Shown: piece by piece, positions 9,611 through 19,709 of the stretch
How the letters are laid out: each line of letters begins with the position of its first letter
Position numbering within the stretch: position 1 is the first letter of the stretch
From: Lineus longissimus
Taxonomy: Eukaryota; Nemertea; Pilidiophora; Heteronemertea; Lineidae
Direction of reading: 5' to 3'
Assembly (NCBI RefSeq): GCF_910592395.1
Contig: NC_088319.1
Location: 7,814,001 to 7,874,000, forward strand
DNA length: 60,000 nucleotides
Position numbers and translations under genes: made by a program
The notes under the pieces: model-generated
The model's input: the letters and a program-made list of their open reading frames with translations, nothing else
Database searches by the model: none
What the model was told of the DNA's origin: nothing

Positions 9611-10228
9611 CTATTGCCACTTATGGCCCATGTATGGAATCCCTGGCGGATTTGGATAAAGATTTCTCACAGTCTCCAAAACACAATCTGGCATCACTTC
9701 ACGACATGTCCAAACTATTGATGGGTCATCTGCCATATACTGCTGTTGCATCTGCTGTTTTTTGCCAATATAGAGAGGATGGTTCCAGGATCCCCGGTCC
9801 TCCATCATTTTCCAAAACTTTTTGTAAAGTTGTTTCCTGATCAAATTATTTCCATTTCTGGGTGCTTGTCCATTTCCCAGCCATCTTTGTGGATGAGTAG
9901 TCACACATGGAGAAGAATTGCAATGTTGGCACATATCTGCCCCTGGCACAGGAGCAATAACTGGTTCGGATAGTTCATGGTCCTCCTCCTGTGGTTGTGG
10001 TGGGGGTGGATCAACTACACCACCAGGCACAGGCAAAGGTTCCAGCTCATCATTATCTCCTTGAATATTCCCCTCATTCTGTATATCATTTTGCAGTGCT
10101 TGATTCTCCTCATTTGGAGGATGGTCTAATTCAACATAGTCCCAATTATAGAAATTAAAAAAAGCATGTATAGCTTCCCTTTGTTCAGTAGTAAGTGCAA
10201 GGGAAACAACCTTCAATTCTTCTGCCAT
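9611..10228 (-). CDS. Second Kolobok-element ORF, P2X7-tail-like C terminus
   Basis: An intact 205-codon ORF starts 15 bases after the transposase stop. The first 90 residues are acidic and Pro-rich. From about residue 95 it has 'MCQHCNSSPC', then 'RKQLYKKFWKMMEDRGSW', then 'CREVMPDCVLETVRNLYPNP', and ends 'PYMGHKW'. Paired cysteines, an aromatic-rich helix and an R-x-(V/I)MP-x-C-V-x-x-(V/I)R-x-x-(Y/F)P block is the pattern I know from the cytoplasmic 'ballast' domain of P2X7 receptors and its many invertebrate relatives. I infer a zinc-binding domain of that type. Its role in transposition is unknown; it could be a DNA-binding or regulatory partner of the transposase. Spacing suggests a bicistronic or spliced transcript. 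Confidence 0.55.
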   Translation of the reverse strand: MAEELKVVSLALTTEQREAIHAFFNFYNWDYVELDHPPNEENQALQNDIQNEGNIQGDNDELEPLPVPGGVVDPPPPQPQEEDHELSEPVIAPVPGADMCQHCNSSPCVTTHPQRWLGNGQAPRNGNNLIRKQLYKKFWKMMEDRGSWNHPLYIGKKQQMQQQYMADDPSIVWTCREVMPDCVLETVRNLYPNPPGIPYMGHKWQ

Positions 10229-11419
10229 GGTGTGATCTACAATCTACTGACTTGAACCTGGAACAGGCCCGCCAAATTCACTATGAATGGGACAGTCCAA
10301 GCGTGGGGGGTGCATGGATGTGTGCATCCACCTATCCAGAATCTCATCACGGTAGTCATAAGTTTTTTTCACCAACACTGGCTTCCCCACTTGTCGCCTT
10401 GGTGCCTTGGCATCAAACACAAATTTGACGGAGGTATGGTCACGGTTAACATTCGCGTTCCAGTCGATCAAAGCCAGATTTGTCCTCAGTTTGTAGGACC
10501 TCTCTCCAAAGACAATCCTTTTGTCGTGAAATTGGAGGAGGGCGTTGTTGAATGATTCTACGTACAGTGTGTCTTTTGATCCAGCATAATTTTGGGGTCT
10601 TTTATATATGTCCAATTTGTAGAGATAGTCTTTTAGCAATTTCTCTGCGACTGTGTCCGTAATCAGTTTCTTCGAGGGCTCGTAATGTTCCTCCTGGCAT
10701 CGCGAATCTTTGCTGCATTTGCTGTGGTTGCCTTGATAATGGTCAATGATATTACCAATCCCAGCTCTCAGTTTCTGTTCATCTGCGTCACAGTTTTTAA
10801 TGCACCAGTACACATGCGTCTTAATCGACGCAGCTTTGTCAGCTTGCTGTTGATGCCATTTTTTCCCCATGTCCTTTTTTGGGCCTTGCGTTATCTTCCT
10901 TACACTCTTGGCAATACCCTTCGTGGTATGCCAGATGTCTTCGGCGTTTCGTGCTCTCCTCGGTAACAAACTTTGTTATGCTGTTGTTGTGATCATGACT
11001 GTGATAACGTACAGGAACTTGTTGGTCATCGAGTACTTTATAAATCTCTTTCACACCGATCAGCTCATGTCTTTGTGTCACAGGATCATCCACCGTCTTC
11101 GAAATGGTAGCGATGTGGAGCACCTTGTGGCTCTGGTCGCCAAGGCAAACAACATCACTAAATTCGGCATTCTTGCGCCAGCAGTGGCGAGCATCTGTCG
11201 AAATATCTATCGCTTCTACACCATTTGCCATTGAAAGGCTACTTTCCATGAGGATATCATCTTGTTTTGACTCTTCAGCCTGTTGCTGCACGATCGGACA
11301 ATAAGTGTCCATAAATCTGTTCAGGGTTTCTGATGATAGCACTCCAATGTCAGAGCTTTCCACGAATTTGGTGTATTGCACTGGCAGTAGTCCTGATGTA
11401 AATGAAATGGCCAGGGCCA

Positions 11420-12440
11420 TTGTGCTCACCTCATGTGGAGGAAAGATGGATAAAGAGCATGGTATTGTGTCATGTAGTGTTAGGTTTGATGTAGGTCCAA
11501 GCAATTACAATTTCCCCAAAATGGCAAATTTACAGTACATTCGACCTCTGTGACCTTGAAAAGTAGGTCAAATCAAAGAAGACCCGGGTGACACATTGAA
11601 TGGTTGTTAGAATTAGATGTACCTATGATATAAAATTGGTGCCAATCGGGCAAGTCATTACTAGGAATAATGGCATTTTGAAGAATTTACGATTTGGCCC
11701 CCTCCCTGGAGGCCAAACGGCAAATCAGATCGCATCAAACTTCGGTACCTAAGATCACCTGACCAAGGGGTACATGTGTACTTAATTTGTGATCAATAGT
11801 CATTGCAGTTAAGAAACGTGCCATAGTTACGGCCTGACGGCGAATTTACGCCATTTGACCTCTGTGACCTTGACAAGAAGGTCAAATTAAAAACCTGTGT
11901 GACATATACTGTATGGTGGTTAGATGTACCCATGATATCAAATTGGTGGCAATCGGTCAAGAAGTTAAGGAATAATCACATTTTTAAGGTTTTTGGATTT
12001 TGCCCCCTGGTGGTCAAGTGGTGAATCATATTGGACCAAACTTCGGTCCCTGAGATCACCTGACTAAGGGGTAAATGTGTACCAAATTTGGTATCAATAG
12101 TCATTGCAGTTTAGAAACGTGCCATCGTTACATCCTAATGGCCAATTTACACCATTTGACCTCTGTGACCTTGAAAAGGAGGTCAAATCAAAAACCTGGA
12201 GGATATATGATGCACCTTTGCTAGAAGTACCTACCATATTTTTTTCAAAAATTCCCGACTACTATTAAGGGAGATATTGCATATTTTCACTTTTAACGTT
12301 TGGCCCCCTGGTGGCCAAACCATGAAACGAATCGGACCGAAACTTGGTCTCCAAGGTGTCATTACATAAGGGTACATGTGTACCAAGTTTCAACTCAATA
12401 GCTCTAACAGTTACGAAACGTGCCCTGCTAACGGACGACG

Positions 12441-12502
<62 letters not shown>

Positions 12503-12558
12503 ACGACGGACGCCACGGTATGGGATAAGCTCACCTCTGCTAAGAGGTGAGCTAAAAA
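11420..12558. mobile_element. Nested GCTCACC-type element inside the transposase
   Basis: The right end is GAGGTGAGCTAAAAA, inverted relative to a weaker copy at the left (TTGTGCTCACCTC at 11420). Flanking GCCA at 11416-11419 and 12559-12562 may be a short target duplication. Inside are three tandem copies of about 305 bp, each starting near GACCTCTGTGACCTTGA (about 11543, 11857 and 12158), then a CGA-triplet run. A related end occurs at 22708. It separates the N-terminal and middle parts of the Kolobok-like transposase. The left boundary is less certain than the right. Confidence 0.55.
12434..12512. repeat. (CGA)n microsatellite
   Basis: More than 20 consecutive CGA triplets, with ACGG interruptions at both ends. 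They give open frames coding poly-Arg on both strands that are not genes. The run is a normal part of the GCTCACC-type element. Confidence 0.95.
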
Positions 12559-13788
12559 GCCATGGGCTAGCCTCGCATTGACAAGAAACTTGCCACCATT
12601 CTCAACATGTGGGGAAGAGGTCCAGTAGAGATTGTGCTGCTCCGTTCCTTGGCATGCTAAGGTCAAACAAGCTGTGTGACCATCCCTTCTGAACTCCTTC
12701 GTGTGCAGATTGCCCTTGCAATTTAGGGAATGGGTCTGTACCCTGCCAATCAAGTTCCTGATAGAGGACCCGGTACAGACAAAAAGTGGCTGCTTGATAT
12801 CTTCTCTTGCACAAAGCTGGTAACTGGGTGTTACTTGAGGCACAGTTGTGCTGGTCATTGCTGGTGATGAAGCGTCATCATTTTCATTGTGAGTCGCATT
12901 ATTTTCCACATAAAAGTCAATCACTTCATTCAGGAATGGATAGTTGGAGACCACTGAACATATCCCTCCACCAAGTTTTGCCTTTATCCTGTCCATTTTG
13001 TTAAAAAAGTTCACCTTTTCTTCATCGTTTGCGCAATACAAATTCAGTCCTCCTTTCACAAGAGCTTTCTTCGTCTCAGTTGCCTCATTTCTCGATCGAT
13101 TGGTACTTTTTCGTTTCCTCGAATGCTGTTGGCGGTTCTCATCACGGAATCTCTCCAGGCCTAGGTCTACATCCCGGACCCCTTCACTACTAGCAAGAAT
13201 GTTCATTTCACTTTCCATTGTTGTCATTTCAACTTCTACTGCAATTTTGAGGGCTTCAGTATAACAGTTATTTAACCTATCTTACCCAGAAATGGTACAG
13301 TCCGGCTAATTACCAGTGTCCTGGCACAGCCTGATGCAACAGGATGAGAATAAATAACTTCAGATAGCAAGTTTATAAGTACCCCCTGGCAACTGACTTC
13401 TGTAAATTTGTAATGTGATTTTATTGCTTCTTGTCCAATTTTAAGAAAATTAGATTAAACAAAAACAATGAACTTTTACATTGATGAACAAGGCAAGAAG
13501 CTGACAATTTGCTTGACCTTTCTTTGGCTTATGAGTAAGAAAGTCTGGCCACATGTTCAAACTATTTCAAAAGCTGTTGAATTAACTGAACATAACCACA
13601 CTGCTCAAATGCAAAACCACTCAATAAATACTGTAGCCATGTGGAAATTTGGCGGGAGTGACATCACAAGATAGCATGACAGATACTCATCAGCTGTGAA
13701 TGGCCAATCAGGTCAGGTTAGATACCACATGCTGTGTTTATAGAACAACCTCCAGATTGTCCACTAGTCACCAGTACCATATGGCCCT

Positions 13789-14540
13789 TTAAGCGCAGGG
13801 TTAGTTATGAATCAAATTCGAATGTAGGCTTTAGCGTGTAAGCTTCATAGATTTAGCAAAAATTGAACAGGTATTTCAAGATAAAACGTAGACTTTGAAT
13901 GAAGGATATTTGACTTTAACAACGTATAATTATATAAATCTAAATGTAGACTTTTATGTAGTGTTCACAACATTTAGTTAAAGATTCAAACAGTTCAGTG
14001 TAGGCTTCAGTGTAGGCTTCTTGGTGCATGTTTTTTTTGCATTTGAAAATCGATGTTGTGTTAAGCGTAGGGTTGCCTGATTTAAGGTTACGATCCAAAT
14101 TCGAATGTAGGCTTTAGGGTGTAGGGTTCATAGATTTAGCAAAAATTAAATATATGTCTCAAGATAAAACGTAGACTTTGAATGTAGTATATTTTGCTGT
14201 ATTAAAGTGTAATTATATAAATCTAAATGTAGACTTTTATGTAGTGTTCACAACATCTAGTTAAAGATTCAAAAATTTCAGTGTAGGCTTCAGTGTAGGC
14301 TTCTTGGTGCATGTATTGATTGCATTGAAAATCGATGTTGTGTTAAGCGTAGGGCTGCCTACTTTGAAGGTTATGAATCAAATTCGAATGTAGGCTTTAG
14401 GGTGTAGGGTTCATAGATTTAGCAAAATGTGAATTTACACTCCAAGTTGAAACGTAGACTTTAAATGTAGGCTATTTGACTTAATCAAATAGAACAGTCA
14501 CATTGATCTAAATGTAGACCTTTATGTTCTGTTCACAAAA
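13789..14540 (+). repeat. Tandem satellite, 272- and 282-bp units
   Basis: Units start with TTAAGCG(T/C)AGGG at 13789, 14061 and 14343; the third is cut off near 14540 by a SINE. Each carries TTCGAATGTAGGCTTTAG, a 'TTTAGCAAAA' block, 'CTAAATGTAGACTTTTATG' and an end of CGATGTTGTG. Together with the unit at 8185-8788 this was a continuous array of at least four units before the Kolobok-like element inserted. It has no coding potential. Confidence 0.85.
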
Positions 14541-14544
14541 ACAC

Positions 14545-14815
14545 TAAAGCTGCATGCACAAAACCAGAGCACCCCATGCGGCAATAGTAAGAAATTCAAA
14601 CGACCGAAAGGCCCTTCTGAATACGGCCTGAAACACGATAGACCTCCAATGCTTCGATGCGCTTGATTTCACAAACCAGCAAGCCGTGGGACGATGCGGA
14701 CCTTCGCAGAGAATTCTGGAAGGAAAAAAATAAAATGGTCCTCTCATCGGGACTCGAACTCGAGACCTCCGGTTTTATTTGCCAACACTCTTATCCTCAA
14801 GGCAACTTGGCTGCT
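14545..14815 (-). mobile_element. tRNA-derived SINE, minus strand
   Basis: The minus strand has a tRNA-like head with B-box-like GAGTTCGAGTCCC, then a T-rich link and a body with CGCATCGAAGCATTGGAGG, ending near GTGCATGCAGC. The body is nearly identical to that of the plus-strand SINE at 15106-15365, but the tRNA-like head is clearly different. It truncates the satellite array on its right side. Confidence 0.65.
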
Positions 14816-15105
14816 TGAAATGCCTGTCGTTTTATACGCCTTTATAGAATGTGCAAACATTTGTGTGTAATCTTTGTTCAACATTTTTGAGCGGCTTCCA
14901 GTGGGCAACTGCAGGAAGAAAGTCATTTTTTCTTTGCTGTGCGTGATTATGTATGCGGAGTCTACGTTTTTTCTTAGCAATGTTCACCTTTGTCTTGGTA
15001 TCTTCTTCTAGTACATGTACTTGAGAAAATTTTGGGTTCATCTCTCAAAAATAAAGCATTATCGCCAGTCATATAAGATATATTTGCTGGCAGCAGTTCA
15101 TAAGA

Positions 15106-15365
15106 AAGCCCCCAGGCTCAGACGGTTAGAGCGTTCGCATTCTGAGCCCGAGTTCCCGGGTTCGAATCCCTCGAGAAGATTTTGATTTTTTTCTCTTCCA
15201 TAATTCTCCGAGACTGTCCGCATCGTCCTGTGGCTTGCTGGTTTGTGAAATCAAGCGCATCGAAGCATTGGAGGTCTATCATGTTTCAGGCCATATTCAG
15301 AAGGTCCTTTCGATCGTTTGAGTTTCTTACTATTGACGCTCTGGTTTTGGGCATGCAGTTAAGCT
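15106..15365 (+). mobile_element. tRNA-derived SINE, plus strand
   Basis: Begins with a tRNA-like head having an A-box-like CTCAGACGGTTAGAGC and a B-box-like CGGGTTCGAATCCC, the signals for internal RNA polymerase III transcription. The body (GTTTGTGAAATCAAGCGCAT onward) matches the inverted copy 300 bp to the left. Stem pairing of the tRNA-like part is poor, so it is not a functional tRNA gene. Confidence 0.7.
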
Positions 15366-15726
15366 TTAAGTTAAATTTGTCTGCTTTGGTTTGCGGCAGA
15401 CTTTTTCGAAATCTATATCATAATACAATAAGGCGGCTCGATAAAGTGCCATTTGAGGGTAGTGTTTCGTCTCGAAATTTTGCACGTTTGCAGGTGATAT
15501 GTTATCCTGATGCAACGTTATGTTTATTTTCGGAAATTTACTTCAGCGGAGCAGTAATGAGGGATTTTTAATCGGACACTGTCAATTCTCCTTACCACTC
15601 ACAGAAGCCAAGTCATTGCTGTTTAGTTATCATCAAATACGCTTTCCGTCATTGGCTGACATTGCGCGCGTCACAAGGCATCTCCATGCTGCCCTATCAT
15701 TTGCCAGTTCGGTCACGTGATCTATA
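15366..15726. other. Spacer between a SINE and a LINE
   Basis: No gene recognised. It may include the 3' untranslated part of the minus-strand LINE that ends nearby. No poly-A or microsatellite tail is evident. Confidence 0.3.
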
Positions 15727-17985
15727 TCAAAGTTTTATGCTGATAGTAGCGAGGTCTGTTTTTATTTGGCTCATCCACGTGGTTCTTGGTTTGCCTCTGG
15801 GTCTTCTTGTCGGCTTTCGGAATTCATCTATGGCTTGTTTTGCTGGTGTTCCCTCTGGTAGTCTTAGGTGGTGTCCAAGCCAGTTCAGTCTTCTCCTTTT
15901 TACATCTTGGCTCCATGAGTGGGTTTTGGTTGTTTGGCACAGTTCTTGGTTTGAGATTCTGTCTGCTCTTTTGACATTAATTATTCTTCTCAGGAGGGTT
16001 CTTTGGAAGGTGTCGATTTTGTTTCCCAGTAGTTTCGTGAGGGTCCAGAGTTCACTGTTGTAAAGAAAAATGCTGGTGACGAAAGTTCTGAAGATGTTCA
16101 TTTTGATTCTGGTTGTGGCTCTTGGGTTGGTGAAGTATTTGGATAGGGTGTTGAAGGCGTCCATGGCTAGGCCTTTTCTTCTCTTTATATCCTTCTCCGT
16201 GTCAAGGTGGCTTCCCAGGTATTTGCCTTTTTTTCCATTCCTCGTCTCCTGTTCGGCTGATGGTAAATTCTTCTGTTTTCTCTAGGTTGACATGGAGGTT
16301 TCTTTTCTTTATTTTTGGTGGGATGTTTTCTTTGACGTAGCTTCTGATTCCTTTACTTGTTGTGGCCCATCCTATATCGTCTGCATACTGTTGATCAATG
16401 TTGAGTTTTTTGGCTGGGTTTGGTTGGTGATAGTTATGGTCTTGGAGATGTGGAGGGGTAATCACTGGCTGTGGATTAGCTCTGTGATAGTTGTGATCAA
16501 GGAGGTGTTGAGGGTTCGGTGGTCTGGCTTCTTGGATGGATTTTGCTAAATACAGTGTGAAGAGAGTGGCACTGGCGCAGTCTCCTTGGGGTGTTCCTAT
16601 ATTGGTTTTGAAATTTTCTCCGAAAGTTTTCCCGCATCTGACTTTTATTTGGACATCTCGTAGGAGTAGATCAAACATATGGAGTTCGTCTTCTTCTAGT
16701 ACTTCTCCTAGGTCTTTGATTAGATCTGCTCGTCTCACTGTATCGAAGGCTTTACTCATGTCTAGGAGTAGGATGTGAATTTCGTAATCTGTAGATGTTA
16801 TTGCTTTTTCTGCTAGGAGTTTTAGTTTAGAGTGAAAACATGTTCTGTGGTGCTGCGTCCGGATCTGTATGCTGCTTGGGTAATAGGGATGGCATCATTG
16901 AGTTTTGCTGCAGTTCGTCTTATCATGATTATGGCCAGGATTTTACGTAGTATCGAGAGTAGAATTATGGGTCTTAAGTTCTGCGCTGGTCCTTGTTTCT
17001 TTCTTGGCTTTGGAAGAGGGACTAGGATTCCTTGTTTTATCTCCGTTGGGTGTTCGCCTGTCTTTGCCATGTGGTTTAGGATGTCAGCTATTTCTTGAAA
17101 GACTATGGTAGGACTGTGTTTGATGAGTTCGGCTTTCAGATCATCACATCCCGCACTTTTGTTGTTACCAAGGGTCTTAGCAGCTTGTTGGACTTCTTTA
17201 GCAGTAAAAGGATGTCTCATCTCTTGTGGTTGGATGTACTGTATTTCTTCTTGGTCGTCTTGATGAAAGATCTTTTGGAAGTGCTGTGACACGAGTTCTA
17301 CTTGTTGTTGCTCACTAGTTGCTATTCCTTTTTCACCTTCGACAATTAGTTGTTTCTTGGGTTTGGTAGATTTCAGAGCACGGACTGCCTTGAACATTCG
17401 GGTGGAGTCGTCTTTGCTGTTCTCTATTTCTTCGGTTAGTTCTTCAATATGTGCAAGTTCTTCTTTTGCTAGTTGTTTGCGAATATCTCGAAGAAGTTTA
17501 TTTCTTTCTTTGCGGAGTTCTTGTCTTCTGCTTTTATCTTTGGTGGCGTCTATATCGATTCTGATCTTTTTCTGTTCCTTTGACATCTCTTGGATTGTGT
17601 CATTGGTACTCTTCTTCTGTTTCTGCTTGGGAGCGATCTTTTGTGCGGTATCTAGGCATGCTATTCTGATATTGTTCGATTTTTTCTGCACTGATGATGG
17701 TTGTGTTTCATTCTCAATTTTCTCCTCCACTAGTTTCTTGTACTGACTACTTTTCGTTTTGAGTTGTTGGACTTCATATTGGGCTCTTTTTTCGGGCGCT
17801 TCATGTTGGACTTTGTACCAGTTCAGGCTCATGGTTGTCATTACGAGTCGATGATCTGTGCTTGTATTAATCCCGTTGAAAGATCTAGAGTTTGTTACCA
17901 GTTTTTTTGTATTTGTTACGGATAAGTATGTAATCAATCTGATTTCTATAAGGATTTCTCCTCACATCTCCATTGCTGTTTAGTT
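15727..17985 (-). mobile_element. 5'-truncated non-LTR retrotransposon (APE/RT type)
   Basis: Minus-strand fragments give the end of an AP-like endonuclease ('NQIDYIL', then 'STDHRLV', frameshifted at an A7 run near 17902-17908), a basic coiled linker, then reverse transcriptase: 'KSAGCDDLKAELIK', 'ITQAAYRSGRST', 'LLDMSKAFDTV', 'IGTPQGDCASATLF' and the active-site 'QQYADDIGW'. The last piece (15727-16164) has 'RRRLNWLGHHLRLPEGT', typical of the region after RT in RTE/Jockey-like LINEs. At least three frameshifts or stops separate the pieces. The 5' end is missing, as in most LINE copies. Clade is not certain. Confidence 0.8.
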
Positions 17986-18007
17986 ATGCAGGGGATTAAT
18001 CAATTAC

Positions 18008-18098
18008 CTGCACTCCCTGTGGGGTGGCTAAAATTACCTGTTGAACAGCTGGCTGTATGGGGATGATTGGAACAGCCTGTACCTGTTGACCTGCTGAA
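18008..18098 (-). other. Possible host exon, Val/Gln-rich
   Basis: On the minus strand a 91-bp stretch lies between an AG acceptor (AACCTTAG) and a GT donor (CAG/GTAATT) and reads 'AGQQVQAVPIIPIQPAVQQ' then 'VILATPQGVQ'. The V/Q/P-rich composition is that of transactivation regions in transcription regulators. Another exon-like piece with a GTGAGC donor lies at about 18373-18470 on the same strand, but the phases do not clearly match. I cannot name the gene, and this may be chance. Confidence 0.25.
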
Positions 18099-19455
18099 CT
18101 AAGGTTAATGTTATTTTCAATTCACGATTGCAGGTCACCTGATGTTCGAGATTTCGCTGGGGAAAGAAATTGTAAACAAACGTATGTGTGCAGTTCAAAT
18201 GTAAACAAAAATGTATTTTTGGTACTTTCGGTTGCTGGACTTGGGTTTTCCCGCAGTAAGGAGCTGGGGTCAAATTGGTGGTCTATTGTTTATGGGTGCT
18301 GTGTTAGCCAGAGCTAGCCCTTGATTATGAGGGGATTTTCAAATGAAGGTTACCATGGTCTGTTTATGTGCTCACCACAGCTTTCAATACTTGATCTGAA
18401 GAGGCGAGCTGAACCTGAAATGGCCTTATCAAGGAGCTGCTCACGGTGCTGAACTTCTAGCTTGCCTGTCGAGTAAGAGCCTTGCCCGAGACCTGGCTAC
18501 ATGTAGGAGGAGCACGCATTTTAAAGTTATAGTAGTGATAGTGCAATTGGTTCGAGCCATTTGGAGGCCGACATGTGAAGGCCTATCTGGGTACTCCTTC
18601 TTCTCCGCAAGGCGCATATTGCTGACTAAGGAACGAGGCATTGCATCATCATCTCTATCGGACCAACTGATATACTTTTATATGCACGCATACAGCACCC
18701 CACAGCTCACAGCTAGGTCCGAGTCTGTGGACAAATGGTTGGTTTAATTTGCCTCTTCGATATGGCTCCCTTGATATTGCATTAGATTTTCATTGCAAAT
18801 GTTTTATAATAATAAAAAAATAAAATAATAATAATAATTCAATCTATTCAAGGTATAGCCCATTTGAACCTGCCTGCGCCGCGGGTACAATGCTAGTGAT
18901 TTATAATACCCCAGTTCTGAAGCGTCTTACCCTTAGCTGGACAATCATTGGCATGTGGGTAAGGACCCCCACATAACCCACAGGTTAAGTTCTTTTGTTA
19001 CATACTATTCTTAATTCATGTGAATAGTTTTCTTTATGATGCCGACTTATGTACCTTTAAAGACATCTATGATGGAGCACAAAATAAATCAATTCACTGG
19101 TTTTGTGGCATGATCATTGACTGACACCAGGTTTTATTTTATTGATTTTTTTTATAATATGCATTTAAGAACCACAACGGGGTATAAAAGAAGGCAACTA
19201 CCCAATGTTCACGTATTTTCTCTAACTTAGGCATGGTTTCTTCATGATCTAGTCATACAGGAGAGTGTTGATGTCCTAGTAGGAACCATGAAAAAAATTG
19301 AAACAGACAAGCCTGATCATTGTACAATAACCACTACGCACAACAAGGCTAAAAGGTGTGCTCATTGTCCGTTAGGTCTTTGCTTCACTTGTTATTGTAA
19401 ACTTGCCTTTTTTCCAGCCCTAGTTCCCTTCTGGGGTCCACTAATCTTGACGTAG
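18099..19455. other. No clear gene; short AT-rich repeat
   Basis: Mostly unremarkable intergenic or intronic sequence. A low-complexity AATAATAA run lies at 18805-18840. No ORF in it has convincing protein features apart from the weak exon-like piece near 18373-18470. Confidence 0.4.
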
Positions 19456-19709
19456 TAAATTCACAATTTGCTTGTTAGCAAACAACTAAATCGTATTCCA
19501 TAAAACCATTCTATGAACCATTCTTACGAGTTGCTTGCTAGGAATTGATTGGAATGGTGTGTTCCTTACGAAACCACAAAACCACATGCCCAATTTCATT
19601 CCACAATAGGGAAAGAGTTTAATTCAGGACATGTTGTGGGTTGTAGGCCTACTGGGCAAGGCATTCCTGTCTATTCTATATAGGTCTTGTATAAACACAT
19701 GCTTCAGAA

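Larger units (their letters stand above)
10244..13227 (-). pseudogene. Kolobok-like transposase, interrupted and frameshifted
   Basis: The gene is in three pieces on the minus strand. The N-terminal piece (13227 to about 12560) has a basic region and ends with 'GGKFLVNARLAHGF'. After a nested element the middle piece (about 11430-10900) resumes with 'SGLLPVQYTKF', 'ISTDARHCWRKNAEF' (a likely catalytic Asp) and 'RHELIGVKEIY'. A frameshift near 10900 leads to the third piece with 'DIWHTTKGIAKSVRKI', 'HVYWCIKNC', 'DHYQGNHSKC' and 'YVESFNNALLQFH'. The D-H-W-C-E order and the D-x-W-H and HxYWC blocks are those of Kolobok transposases. I see no THAP domain. The protein would be about 600-650 residues. 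It cannot work as it stands. Confidence 0.6.
8789..13788 (-). mobile_element. Kolobok-like DNA transposon, 5,000 bp, TTAA duplication
   Basis: The element is flanked by TTAA at 8785-8788 and 13789-13792, and the flanking satellite reads continuously across it (GATGTTGTG-TTAA-GCG), matching intact satellite at 14052-14064. The ends share only AGGG plus a few bases (AGGGGCACC at the left, AGGGCCATA reading in from the right), so the terminal repeats are short or decayed. Two minus-strand genes lie inside: a transposase split by a nested element and a frameshift, and a downstream ORF. TTAA targets together with the transposase motifs point to Kolobok. The stretch 8789-9610 is AT-rich and non-coding, with short repeats of CCTACTGAAT near 9250-9350. 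Confidence 0.7.

Noticed and set aside
9598-11553. Plus-strand ORFs over the Kolobok-like genes
   Set aside because: Shadows; all recognised motifs lie on the minus strand.
12344-12550. ORFs with poly-Arg on both strands
   Set aside because: They are translations of the CGA-triplet run.
14745-14815. tRNA gene on the minus strand
   Set aside because: Same reasoning; it is the head of the inverted SINE.
15106-15180. tRNA gene
   Set aside because: A- and B-box-like words are present but the acceptor and anticodon stems do not pair, and the sequence continues into a SINE body.
16832-17746. Plus-strand ORFs over the LINE
   Set aside because: Shadows of the minus-strand reverse transcriptase and its basic linker.
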